A stretch of 64,000 nt of DNA from the NCBI GenBank assembly GCA_036897445.1, contig JAYMTL010000079.1, forward strand, positions 1-64,000, in the 5' to 3' direction. A program made the position numbers and the translations under genes. Numbering within the stretch: position 1 is the first letter of the stretch; every line of letters begins with the position of its first letter. The notes below the pieces were generated by a model, which was not told the DNA's origin, made no database searches, and was given only the letters and a program-made list of their open reading frames with translations. Below, in pieces: positions 11,985-24,400 of the stretch. The DNA comes from Pelargonium tetragonum. Taxonomy: Eukaryota > Streptophyta > Magnoliopsida > Geraniales > Geraniaceae.

Positions 11985-12060
11985 CTTGTAGCTATTATCT
12001 GGGTATACCAGTTAGTGTCTTTCTTATAGGTAGTAGTTTGAGTTTTTTATAGGTGTATTC
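11985..12060 (+). repeat. module F fragment
   Basis: CTTACTTGTAGCTATTATC and AGTTAGTGTCTTTCTTATAG resemble parts of F copies 1 and 2. E copy 5 follows at 12115. Confidence 0.35.
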
Positions 12061-12114
12061 CTGGGTTACGAGCTTACTGCTTGGGAGGATAGAAACCCTA
12101 TTTGTGTATGAGTT

Positions 12115-12225
12115 AAGGGGTCTTCCTCAGTGTGTTATGAGTTTATCAGCATAGAGGGATCTTAGTTGGTTGGGAATGAATCTATCTTCCCGACTCAAAC
12201 TCTGAGTTTAGGAGGTAACAGTTAA
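12115..12225 (+). repeat. module E copy 5
   Basis: It reads CTCAGTGTGTTATGAG, then TTTATCAGCATAGAGGG, then ATCTATCTTCCCGACTCAA and GAGTTTAGGAGG. The first and last parts match the reverse complement of 63715-63820 closely. Confidence 0.65.
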
Positions 12226-12734
12226 GAATTTGGGATAACATATACTACAACACCAGCAACCTATGCTTTCTTTGACTTGGATTTCTTGTCTCCTTCTTAC
12301 TCTTAATTGTGAAAGTTTGAGTTCTTGTCTTTCTTTGTATGTAATGAGACTGAACCTTAAGTAGCTTCTAGTGTAAGAGGTATAACCTCCCAAACTTTCC
12401 TCGGAATGAACAGAATGACCCACGGGAGCTGTCTAGCTAAAAGGGGCTTTCCCTTGGTTTGAAAAAGTGAGATCCCCCGTCCCTTCAATTTGTATCAAAT
12501 TCCCCTGAAAAGGCAGTGCTTTACCTGGAATTAGAAGAAGTCGCAAAGACTAGATCTAGAATTGACATCCCAGTTCCTTAAAAGTAGGGTCACTCTATAC
12601 ATACGTAAAATCAAGCAGGTATAAATCGACCTCGGAACACTAGAATCTAATTAGTACGCGCGCGGGGGCTGCCCTCAAAATCTTCTTACTGAATGAGTCA
12701 CCCTAGACACAAAGTCAATTTCTCTTTCTTTAGG

Positions 12735-12807
12735 GTCCCTTTCGTCTAGCGGTTAGGACATCGTCTTTTCAAGTCGAAGATAGGGTATACTATACACCTA
12801 AGGGATA
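12735..12807 (+). tRNA. trnE: trnE(UUC)-like copy with an abnormal T arm, probably a pseudogene
   Basis: The 5' two thirds match plant mitochondrial tRNA-Glu as I know it: acceptor GTCCCTT, a D arm containing TCTAGCGGTTAGGAC, and an anticodon loop TTTTCAA with anticodon TTC. The 3' acceptor strand AAGGGAT (12800-12806) is still complementary to the 5' strand, so all seven acceptor pairs can form, and the total length (73) is normal. The T arm is the exception: the expected GGTTCGA-type loop is absent and the stretch 12781-12799 folds at best into a short imperfect hairpin. Loss of the T-loop motif argues against a normal working tRNA, yet the intact acceptor and anticodon suggest recent loss. 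No other gene lies near it. Recognition as trnE is secure; function is doubtful. Confidence 0.75.
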
Positions 12808-15800
12808 ATTGAAACCTCAATGAATGAAAAGCAAGGCTCCTCTTCTCAGTATACCTAGGGTATAAAATTACAAAAAATGCCGGTTTCTTTTATGACCAAA
12901 CTACTTCTCTTTCTATCTCTCTAAGCCCCCTGTAAAGTAAGACTGCCCCGTTAACCGGCTAACATATCAAGGACTCCCCAAGAGCGCTATATCTAATATC
13001 CCCTTTCATTTTTACAGTAAAGTAAATAAGTCAAAAAGTAGCATTCTCCAAGAGAAGGAAGGTCCGTTTTTTGAGAAAAAGGTAGGTAATATGTATATAT
13101 TTCGGAAAAGTCCTCAAAGTGTTTTTTTAACTAAAAAGTTAGGGATTTTGGGAAGACCTATTGACACTATATCCTTAAGGCACTAACCCTCCTTTTCGAA
13201 AAACACATAGTACAGGGAGGAGTAGTTACCTTAGACTAATGCCCTATAATGTACTTACTAACTAGGATACTTATTGCATATAAGACTAGTATATCCCGAT
13301 CAACTATCTATGCATAAAAGTAAGAGAAAAGCTACAAGAAATAGATATAGTACAGGCAAAGGCAAGAGATAGCTACACGAAATCCTAATAAAAACCTAAC
13401 AATACGAAGAGTACAACAGGTTTAGCTCCTAATCCTAAGAATCCTACTAAGAGAATTGCTGCTCCTCCTTCTATCTATTTACTCAAGACTCGTTTACCCT
13501 TCACTGGAATTGACTTTAGCTTCAATTTGTTTACTGGAAACTCTAGAACCAAAATAAAGTAACAGAGTAAGGCGTAGGTTATAATCCCAATTTTCACTTA
13601 CTTGTAACCTTAAAGGATGCCTACACTCTTAGCAGCAGTACTTTTCATCCTATGAGCTAGACCCCATTACCTATCTTATTCTTTCTTAATTGTTACCTAC
13701 TTTCTTAAGACTCAGAAATTGGAAAACAAGGACTTATTCTTAGCTAATATTGAGTACTAAACTCTCCCTAACCCCCTTTCCTTCGAAAAGGAATTCCTTC
13801 TACTTTTTGGGACCTTGACAAGACGCCATATAATATAACTTAGAATTTGATAGGTAATCCTCTCTTATCAGTTAGACCTTTCCTTAAAAGCCTGACTCTT
13901 CATGATAACTCTACCTTTTCTCTTCCGCTTAGCTAAACTTCTCTTAGTTATTGCTTTCTCTATCCCCATTTTTTTTTACTTATTTCTTTAGGTTAAGAAC
14001 TCAGGAGCCCCTTTATATTATAGAAATTCCCGGACATCTTACTTACTTTCTTAGGGGCTAGATACCTTTATTATAGACTGTACCTATCATCTCTTCGCTT
14101 TTTGAGCCTTGGGATTCCCCATCCCTATAACTCTACTTATCTTACTCTTATATATAGGTCGTAGGGTCTTATGGGCCCCCCTGTGTAACCTAACTATCTT
14201 TTAGTTTAGTACTTATAGTTATTAGTACTTTTTATTCTATAGTAGTTGTTAGAGATAGTACAAGTTTCATTGCTATTATTATATTATTATATAGTAGTGA
14301 AAGTGCATTCCTCCTTTGCCTGCTATAGAGAGTCTAGAGAGGAAACAAACCTTATAGACAATAGGATAGTTCTTATACCCGACTGCAGAAGAAGGTAGGG
14401 AAGTATACCAGATAAACAGGAAGACCCTAAAAGGAAAAAAAGAACTTAAAAGGTACGGTAATTCTTGTTTTAGCACACGGAAAGGATCTTCTTGGTTTTT
14501 TAGTGTTCTAAACTAAATTAAGAAATAGAGACTTTTTTATCTTAAGGTTTTCTTTTTAAGTTACTATAAATTGTAATCTTAGTATCCTTCAGAATTCCTG
14601 AGCTATAAAGCAAGGTAGTGCTCTATTCATTCTATTAATAAGTCTGCTTTAGTGGAGACTCGTAATTAATATTGTCTTAAATAGAAGGGGATAAGTACAA
14701 CTGAGTTTCCTTAAAAAAATAAGAATTAGAGATCAGAAAGTCCATACTAAATGAATAACATTATAAAAATTTTAGGCCCCCTTCAGAATTAGAGGAGATA
14801 TACCCCAGTAAAACACCACTAAGATGAAAACTTTCTAAAATTGAACTTTATTTTCTTTTTCACGTAAAGTGAGATCCCTTTTGGCTTAGTTTCTAATTTT
14901 TAGAATCCGGATTCCCCGCTTTGACTTTTTTAAAAATTATTCGCTAAAATACGCCCTACAAAAAAAAGAGATCTGAATTGTCTAAAAAGCTTGCCCTTGG
15001 ATCAGTTATCCCAATTCCACGCCATCAATAGGGCCGAAAATGAAAAATATCAAGAGAGAGATATCCGATTTAAAAGGGACTTTCTCCGTAATCAAAAGTA
15101 TGTCCAGTTTCTTCTCGTGATAAAATGAAATGACAAAAATTCTCGATTTCGAAGTCCGTGATTACAGCCAACAAAGGGAGATTGTGCAAGTCTATTGCAC
15201 ACCACACAGAGTTCTCCCCTATCATACTTTCATTTTATTGGGACGTATTAAAATGAAAGGTTTGGGCAAGGTATCTAAATTTCAAGTATATTGTTACATG
15301 TGGATAATTTAACAAAAGTTGACTTTCTATTTTTATATTATATATATAAAGACTGCTATCAAAAATCTCGAATATAAACTCAAACGAAGAACCTTGGTAC
15401 AAAGGGATCCCCAGGAATAAAATAAAAGAAATAAGATATTGAATTTCTTTCAGAAGCTAGATACCCGGAAGGGGTTACTTGCCCTATATTTATAAACAAA
15501 AAAAAGCTTCTATAATTATGAGGGATCTTTATAAAGTCTAACCCGCTTTATTGCTACAAGACTTTTTAGAGATTTTCCTTTTCAAGTTTGCTACTCCCGG
15601 ATTCTAAATAGTTTTTTTACCCTAACCCAAAAAGGGGGTCTTCTAAAGCATCAGAGGATTCCACCTCTTGAATTTTTGTATTTAAGTTTAGTTTCTATTT
15701 CTCAAATAGGGCAGACCTCGGTGCAAAAGTAAGATAAAACCCTCCTTTTTTGTTATTGTCAGAGTCTTCTTCATTTTAGACTTTTTCTCTTTAACTGGAT

Positions 15801-18800
15801 TCTTCGGGCTTCTCCTTTTGATTTCCATTTGGGGTCCCTGTAATCCAATATAAAATAAAAAAGTTATAGGTCAATCTAATTATTAAAGCTTCATAAAAAA
15901 GGGTCTTCTAGACTCCTCTATCTCTACTCTATCTCTATAGGAACCCTAAGGTACAATTTTTAAGTCATGAAGTTTGACTTTATCTTCGCACGGAGTTTCT
16001 TTTGTGAGGACCCTGTACTTATTAAACTTATTAAAATAGAGCTAGAGCCTCAAATTACATTTAAGGTACAAGCAAGTATAAGAGAGGACTATAAAACTAC
16101 TGAGTATTTAGCAGAAAGAAAACTCAAGGAGCCCGCGTACGGGTAATTTTTAGACCAGAAACCTCGGCATTCCATAGTCAAATTAGGGGCGTTTTTGCAA
16201 CTAATAAGGAAAGAATCCAGGACTCCTTTTACTTTACTAACTAAAACCCGAGAACAAGACTTTCTTTTAAACTTTTCCTGAATATTCTTAAAGCCCTCTT
16301 AACTTAAGTGCTATATTTTATCAAAGCTAACCCTTACTAGGACAAAAAGTGTAAAGTACAAGAGCCGAAATCGAATTCTGCTGTAGCTCTACATATAAAC
16401 TATCCTTGTCAGAAATTATCTTTGAACCGTAAATAAAGGAACAAAAAGCAGGAAGATTCTTTTTAACTTATGGTATCTACTTTTTTATAAAGTTTTTCTT
16501 TAGATTTTCCTAGTGTCCTTGAGTTTGGTATCAAATTTCTAGATAGTTAGTAACACTCGCTCTTTAATTTGTCGCATAAGTTTTCCTTTTTAGTCTAACC
16601 CCCTTTTTGTGGTGGGCGGTGAAGTAATCCTTCTTGCCTGAGCCTAAAAGGTAAAGAAAGATTATAGTATCATATCACAAAGGGTTTTATATAGACCCCG
16701 CGCTCCAGGCAATTAAATTACGAAAAAACCTTATCTTATATCAGCAATTTGAATTCATGAAGAACCCGAGATTTTTAGGGTCTAAAAGGGAAACTCGACC
16801 CGACTAATATAGAAAAGCGGGAACCCTCTTCTTAGGTAGCTTACTTGTGCAAGCTTGGTTCATAAAAGTGAAAAACTTCCTTACTTCAGGGATCTCAGAA
16901 GTTGAAATTCTTTTTATTTAACGAGTATTCCCACTCTGTAAGCCTCAAAAATTCGGGATAGACGTAAATTTTCCGTAAAATGCGGGATTCCGTACATTGG
17001 TTGATTAAGCTAAGGCCCCTTTGTTTACTCATTAGCATGTCTGATTCTAATAAAAGCATCTAGAGGGTATCCTGCACTGCCATAGACATAGCTTGTTAAA
17101 ACTTTATACACTCCCTTTTTCTTACTAGCTTTTCCTCGCTTTGTAGTATCGGGAGTGCAGAATAGACCAAAAGTTTTCTAGGTCCCTCTAAAAGAACTCG
17201 AGTCAAAACCAGATTTATGTGGTAGTACTTAAATAATGAAATAGAAAGCGATCCTAAAAGCTAAACCCGTATGTATCCGTTATAATAGTTTATGTTTTAT
17301 TTATAAGAGGAACAAGCGTAGGAAACTAAAGAATCTTGCTTACTCACAAGCTCTGAAGGTTGAAATAGCACATCTACAGCCTCCGGTTTACAAGGATCCC
17401 GGCTTTTTGGTTAATGCAGTAATTTGGGTTCGCTATATTAAAGAAAGAGTATAAAGAGGCCCCGCTCTTACGTTTCGTATTTGAGCTTTGGCTAAATAAG
17501 TCTAATGTAAAAGCAGCCTTTTTCTTTCTCATTTTTATAAAGTCACAAGGGTTTAGTCATAATCTCCTACTAAAACCACAAATTCGATTAAAATTTTCTA
17601 TTATTACAAGACTACCCTACGACAATGTGAACTTTTACTAGGAATATGTTTCTTTAGATTTTTAATGTGTGTCCCTATGCAAGTCTGTAATATATAGCTG
17701 CGAATATTCGAGTTATAGTGAACACAAGTACAACCAGGAAGATAGAACCTCAAGGTGGTGAACGTGGAGCCTAGACTAAAAGGGGTTCTCCTGTAAAATA
17801 AAACTTCCAGGATTCGAAAAAACTCTAAATGAAAACGAAACCAAGTCTTGCTGCGGGTTTATAACAAGGAAACGCAGTCGTATGATAATAAAAGTACCAT
17901 AAAATCTTTCCTAATCCTAGATAAAGAGAATTCCTATACGGGGCTTTATAAAAGTTTTATACTTTTTACCTTTTTATAGAAAAGAGTTCCTACTAACTAG
18001 AGGGGACTTTGATCAAGGAGTAAAACGTACCAGATGCCTTATCCTTATATAATTAATAGCGAAAAAGGAGCTATTCTATTTCAACTCGAAAAGCTGCTAG
18101 TTTATGCAATCTATGATTTAAAATAGAATCTGGAATCTCAACCCGGAGTAGTCGATACCTGAATTACCGTACTCTTTGCAAAGTTCTTTTTGAGGGCTTT
18201 TCATTTCATAATTAAGAATAAAAAATTTTCTGTTAAGTAAATGAATTTCTTTCTTAAAAGGATGCCTCTTTAATAAAACTTTCACTCCCAAACCCTCTTA
18301 CTAGGTGGTGTATCCAGCAGCTAATAGAGTTCCTTGCCCTCGAGTTTACTACAGGGATGCCTTTTCATTTCATAATATTCATAAAGTTCCTGAATGGTTA
18401 TACTACAGGGTATTTCAAGCCCCTCTTTTTCATAGACAGAATATGAATTTCAAGGGTTCTATTCTACAGTAGGAGCACGGGGAAACTTATATTTAAAAGC
18501 TATCTCATAGAGTTTGAGTCTTTGTGTTCCCTCTTTTTTTTTCAAGTTTCTTCTTTCGGATAAAATTATAGGGAAATTGAAGCTAAAGTAAAGAATTTCA
18601 AGTAAGAGTCGTTTCAAATCAAATAGATTCCGGGTTTTACGGCAGTTTAAAGAGCTCCTAAAATGAATTTGCGGTAATTCCAGTTAAAGTAAAGTGAGAA
18701 TCTGCGTTTGCTTTTGGTGGTGAGGTTTATATACTAGAAACTATATAAAATTAACCTTCCGCGGATGCACTCAGTCGGTAAAAAGGATGAATAAAGGACT

Positions 18801-19654
18801 ATATAGGTTCTTATCCTCTTTCATGTACTATAAATACAAAGAACAAGATGAGTATACCTTAAATTGTAACTTATGTAGTTATCTCTATCTCTATATTATA
18901 CTCTATAACAACCCGAAACTTGTCTAGCAAGAAGACTCCTAGGTACGGGCAGGAATAAAAGCTCTATACCTGTTATGCGGAAGCCCAGAGAGCCTATATG
19001 AGAATAAGACATAGACTTCTAAGAAAGTTATAGCTCCCTCGAAAGAAGCTCTAGAAAATTCAGCTACAGAAGACTAAGATAATAAAAGAGTATGGACGGT
19101 TCCACAAGTTATGACGAAGATTTTAGTCAATAAAAAGAAGGCGAATAAACTCTTTTTTGTATTAATAAGAAGCAAGGGAGACTTTCTTTCAAAAGAGGCA
19201 TGAAGAGTAAGCATTGGTTTTAGGGTCTTCCTGTTCTATTAATTAAATAGTAAGAAGCTTGAACCTCCCTTGCCCTTGGTCGGTAATAATGATTTTATAT
19301 ATGTACGAAAAAGTTTTGTTTATTCCCTAACGATAAAAGGCATAGAGCAAGAATCTTTTATCCTTAAACTAATAGATAATAATACAATCTAGAACTCTTT
19401 ATAACAATTAGAATAACTATACCATTATACTCAATTCAATAGAGCATCTAAGACTATATATATAATAAGCATTATTCCATTTCATTTTTCTTTTTTGTTT
19501 GTTTTCTAGTTACACTTCTTTTATAGGACGTATTCCCATTTAGTAAGGGTTTGCCTCGGACTTTCTTTCATTTAGCTAACAAAGAGTGCTCTTTTATAAT
19601 TCTATAAAGTAATCAAAGCAGGAAAAATTTTAGACATTCATTATATATATAAAA
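12808..19654. other. long unassigned AT-rich stretch
   Basis: After the trnE-like copy, an F-like minus-strand trace (13330-13460) and an E-end-like trace on the minus strand near 18762-18795 (ACTCAGTCGGTAA) are the only items seen. The 60-codon open frame at 15130-15312 starts with ATG but resembles no family. Confidence 0.5.
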
Positions 19655-19745
19655 CTTGGGCAGCATTCTATCTATTGAATCTGCATTCGCTGTTTTCTTT
19701 AGCTTTGACTGAAATCTTATCTCTTTCTTCTTGTTGAATTTGACG
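19655..19745 (+). repeat. module B copy 4
   Basis: It contains GCAGCATTCTATC, then TTGAATCTGCATTCG, then TTTAGCTTTGACTG in the standard order, followed by a T/C-rich tail. It stands about 1.2 kb upstream of module D at 20843, as another B copy does at 41850. Confidence 0.6.
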
Positions 19746-20204
19746 TTTTTACTGAACAAGGTTCTCTTTCCAAGGTGGGACAAAGTCACGCAGTTCTTAG
19801 TTGTTGAGGCAGGGTCCTATTGTGTATATATAAGTTAGGTTATATGAATTGCTTTTAGGTAAAAAGAGTAGTTCTAGTTCAGAAAAAGAGGGTGTGAAGA
19901 TGAAGAGTAATGGGGGATGCATAAGGAGAGGTTATTAAGAAGTCTGATATAGGAATAACAAGACTTTACATTATTGGGCAAGGTAAAAAGGGAAACCCAG
20001 CTGATGAATCGGCGCCTAAACCGGTGATAATCGATATTCTAAATCTGTTGGATAATAGCTTTGGTATTGTGTGAGTGGGTGGATTCGTAACCTTTTTATG
20101 GGCTTGTGCTGAAAAGCCTGTTCCTTTCTTTCCAAATCTATAAAGTAAGTAGTAGAATGTTAAGGTTTTTCTTATTGGTTTGCTCTTTCTGGGGTTTTAC
20201 GAAG

Positions 20205-20345
20205 ATAGGAATTCCCCGGATTTCAGGTTTATAGAGTTCAGCAGGGAGACTCTCTTAAAAAGTACTAAGAATAGTGGACATAGCTCCGAAAAGGGACTTA
20301 AAAAGGCATTACTAAATGAAAAGGTGTTAAATAGGTCAACTGCTA
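20205..20345 (+). repeat. module C copy 1
   Basis: GAGTTCAGCAG, CTCTCTTAAAAAGTACT, AGCTCCGAAAAG and GTTAAATAGGTC appear in the same order and spacing as GAGTTCGGCAG, CTCTTTAAAAGTACT, AGCTCCGATGCG and GGTAAATAGATC at 44735-44860. A weaker third match (AAAGTTCAGTAGG) lies near 54525. Confidence 0.55.
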
Positions 20346-20449
20346 TTCTATTTATTTATGCGTCTCACTGAGAGGCCTAAGAATAAGGGATTGATTAGTA
20401 ATAGAGTAGAAAGTTCTATTTATTAAGTCTCAAATTTGTAGGTATTTAT

Positions 20450-20518
20450 CAAGAGATAGCCCTAAAGTTATGGTTTATAGTCAAGCTAATGAGAATGTGG
20501 ATGCAGTTACAGAGTTCT
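20450..20518 (+). repeat. 70-bp direct repeat, left copy
   Basis: It shares AGCCCTAAAG, GGTTTATAG and the exact 15-mer TGCAGTTACAGAGTT with 21337-21412, in the same order. The two copies are about 0.89 kb apart. Confidence 0.7.
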
Positions 20519-20842
20519 GACTAAGCCTCGAAGGTGAATAGATAGTAAGAGCGGGGGGGATTCATTAATGAAGCCAATTCTGAGAAGTAGGTAGATTTCC
20601 TAAATTGAAAGTAAAATGCGGAGATATACGGATTTCCGGTTTTACTTATAACGTGTTGTGGGATTAGTGACTGTCTTTTTGTATATCCCGGAGGGCTTCA
20701 GTTCTCATTTCAAAGTCCTTTTATTGGCAAGAAAGGTTCTCAAGAATATGAAACAGAAGGAGGTGCAGCAGCTCTTGTGGGCTTCCTTTTTTGGAGTCTA
20801 AATCTAAATATAAGGCGGGGCTTTTGGAGTTATTAAAGTTTT

Positions 20843-20935
20843 GAAGTTTGTACTAAAACTAAAGGAGATGGTGATGCAGAGTTCCAGTGTAGCTTTAAGG
20901 AGAGTTTTGTGTGCATTCTAGTTTATAAGTAGGAA
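20843..20935 (+). repeat. module D copy 1
   Basis: It matches 42865-42955 over at least 60 bases, including the exact strings GGTGATGCAGAGTTCC and GTGTAGCTTTAAGGA separated by one differing base, and GTACTAAAACTAAAGGAG upstream. The tail ATTCTAGTTT is also shared. Confidence 0.85.
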
Positions 20936-21216
20936 AGTCCCAACACCCTGGATTCAAGTTCTCTTCAGTTTTTATTGAAAGAATTTCCTTTCGAGTGTAG
21001 GATCTAGTGTGTTCCATAAATTGCAGCTTAGTAGGTAGTTTCGGATTCAGTGTTTCATAACTAGATTGAAAAGATTTTGGTTTCCTCTTTCTTATTGAGT
21101 ACTCCTTTCATAGGTTTTGAAAGGTTAGCTGCTTCGCAAGGTAGCGTAGAAAAAGTCAGCAAGTCTTAGGTGAGTTTCTTGGGATTTTAGTAAGAAAATT
21201 CATAGAAAGTCAATAG

Positions 21217-21420
21217 TTGCTTATCTGCGATACCTTTGTTTCCAACTCTAAAGCAGTTGTAGGGATTTTTTTATCTTTGTTATTTTTAGAGATAGGACTT
21301 CTTTTTTTACTTGAAATCGGAAAGTCTGGTGTAGCAGATAGAGAAAGCCCTAAAGAAAATGAGGTTTATAGCGAAGCTCCTGATGAAAATATGGGTGCAG
21401 TTACAGAGTTTATTTGGTAA
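21217..21420 (+). other. short open frame over a direct repeat, 67 codons
   Basis: The frame starts with TTG and would give a hydrophobic segment at about residues 13-34, then a strongly acidic tail. The tail coincides with one copy of a 70-75 bp direct repeat whose partner lies at about 20450-20518. The two copies differ in length by 3 bases, as expected for formerly coding DNA, though one case is weak evidence. No family is recognised. Confidence 0.15.
21337..21412 (+). repeat. 70-bp direct repeat, right copy
   Basis: Partner of 20450-20518. Between GGTTTATAG and the shared 15-mer the right copy is 3 bases longer, and this part lies in the acidic tail of an open frame (21217-21420). Confidence 0.7.
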
Positions 21421-24400
21421 ATGCATACTTTCTTTAGCTTGGGACTATCCATAACACTTGACTTTAGCCTTGAAACTTCTGTATCGATGTCTTACCTTCT
21501 ACAGCTCTCCTTGTTTGTACAAATTTAGTAAAACCTAATTACAAAGGCTCCTCTAATACAAGAATTTCCTGCCAAAACTGGTTTCAAAGGGAAGATAGAA
21601 CCACTCTTATCTTAAAGACAAAATGTTAATTTGTCGTATAGAGGAAACCTTAATTAACTATTTAAAATGGGATAAGAGCACTTTACTAAGAGCTTTTTTT
21701 ATATACCTAATTTTATGTATCAGAGAAATTTCCAGAAGTTTTTTACTAAATTAAGGAGTCCCTATTAAGAATACACTAGAGTATATCCATACACCTAGCT
21801 CCTCTAGACTGAATTATATATGAACCAGATAAACCTTACTGACCTTTTCCATTGGAAGATACTCGCAAATTCCTTGTTGAACCAACCGCGTTTTATCCTA
21901 TGCTACAAAAAAGCGCTACTTTATCGCTTCATTATTAGAGTATTCCCGTAAATTTAGGGAGTATTTTGTTACATACAACCGACGTAATATCTTGGGTAAG
22001 GTAGTGAAAGGGGCTTTCGTTTTATTCCATTTACTAGTTAAGGTTCCGTGATTTAGTTATTAAGAGCAATCGCTATTCATAGAATTTGGGTCCGTTTTAC
22101 GCGCGTAGCAACTTGGTATTAAGGAAGAGATTCCGAATACTAAATACATAGCAGTAAATACTTCCTTTTACTTATGTTGTTTTTACAACCACATAAGGGA
22201 GTGCATACTTTAGTTAAGTAGTATGAATATTTGCAAACAAAGTCTAAAGAAAAACCCTTATTGACTAAATTACTAACCTTTCCTAGCTTACTTACTGAAA
22301 TCAGAGTTTAGAATTATAAGGAAATTCTAGTCTAGAACTTTATAAATCTTTCTCACTCAAAAGAAGAAACCTTAGTTTTAGTATTTCCACAATCCCGGGT
22401 TTCTAGATACCCCCTGCTTTTTATCGACTTTGAAACTGAAATATCAAAGCAGGATACCCTTAATTCTTTACTTATTTCCTTTACTCGAATGGATTATAAA
22501 GATTAAGAATTGAATTATATAACAATGAAACGTTCCCATTACAAACTAGAAACGAGTGAGGAGGTTTTTACCCTTTAAATAAGTCTTTTCTTTGTTATGC
22601 ACTTTGTACTCTGTATTCCTTACAAGTTTGAAATTACTAATAGAAAGACAGGAATCGGCGAGTAGTTTATACTTGTACTAGGCATCTTATATCCTAACTT
22701 CAAAATTCTGGTATTAAAAACCAAGGCTGATTGATACATTCGCTACTTTTGGTACAACAGAATACGATAATTCAGACTTATAGCAAGTTCTTCACTACTA
22801 ATACAAAAATGCTCGCTATAATTTAGTTCAAGCGTTTTAACGCGATAAAAAAAATGGTAAAATAACAGTAAAAATTATCTGGATAAGAGTGATTTTTGTG
22901 TATACAATCTTGAATTGACTTCGATTTCCCCCTTCGGCGCCCCTAAAAGAGGATAGTTGTGTATAAGGAGACGGATTGCTCAAGTGAACACAGGGATTAC
23001 TGAATTTCATAAGTAACTTAAGGAAAGTTAAAACAAAAAGAAGAAATAGGAAAGCGATTATCTAAGGAGTAACCTAGAGCACTCACTAGGGTAAATGCTA
23101 GAAATATGCTTTTATTTCCTTATTAGCCAGAGTTCAGTGTAGTATTTAAGCTCTCCTTTAGAGGGTTCCTCTGTAGGGTAGACAAAATTTCTTAGTCAGT
23201 TTACTAGAGTTTCAACGTAAATTTAATATACAAGTCGGGTTTTTGCTTAACGACTTTCCTAGACTTGCCAAGGGAGTCTAAGTCTTTAATTACCTAGAAA
23301 GGGAACTCCTTTCTATAAATTAGGAGACTTTTTTTAAGAAGAGTTTCAAATTTTAGATGGATTCTAGGTTTTACCGCCGAGTAGTGGTATATTAAGCGAA
23401 TCTTTCCTTTTCATGAGTAGAATTGAGTTCATTTTTGTGTTGAATATAAAAAGAGATTTTTAAAAAAGTCCTTATTACTAACCGAACCTGAGACTGTGAA
23501 ATTATAGTACTTTTAATTAAATACTTCAAATCCTTATGGGAAAGGCCCCTTTGTCTAGTGGTTAGGTATACCATATGTATATTTTTGAATAACGAATGCT
23601 TGCAGCAACAAGGCACATAAATTCTACAAGAAAGCAGGAACTTGTAGGACATATGTCGAATAGGTAGTTAGGTAGTAGAAAGAAACTATAAAAAAAAAGC
23701 ATTTCTCATCTGACTTCCAATATTTTATTGCTTAAATTTACAAAAAGTGGGAGTATGATTAAAGTCTTTTACTTTTCGCTGTTCTCAAATCAGCATCGAA
23801 TTTTTAGTCTAGATACTGGGCCTCGGCTTTTTTCTTTAGGGGATAATCTTTCTTCAGAATTCGAGATAGTCAATTTTGACTTAAGGAGTCCCTTTCTCGG
23901 TTTTGCTTATGCAGTTGAGATTATAAAGAAAAAGAGGACTTTTTTATGGTAATCTCATAGATTTATTAAAATGATTAACCAGGGCTTGACTTCTTTTTTT
24001 ATAATTAAACCTGTAAGAATAAAAAGATTAGAGTTTATGTTGGTCCGTTCTACAGTCATAGTCTCAGTAAAAGGTATAGTTTGGTTTAGTATTTAGATTT
24101 GTACTACAATTGGGTTTATAGTCTTTGGTTTTGAGCTCTACCTCTAGCTTCTAAGTTCTTTTACTACTTGAGGGCTCTACTAGTTAATTGTATCGCCTTT
24201 ATTATAATTTTTAGGGCAAACTAGTTAAATCTGCTTTATTAAGAAAATCCGGATATTTAGTACAAAGCAATCCCAGGGTACTTAAGAAAAATGCACCCAT
24301 TAGCAATGCTGGAACTCACTTTATATAATTTTTCATTGAATCAGCAATGAATTCCAGAAGGTGGTAAGCCCATGAGAATTTCCCGATAATAAGACCTTGA

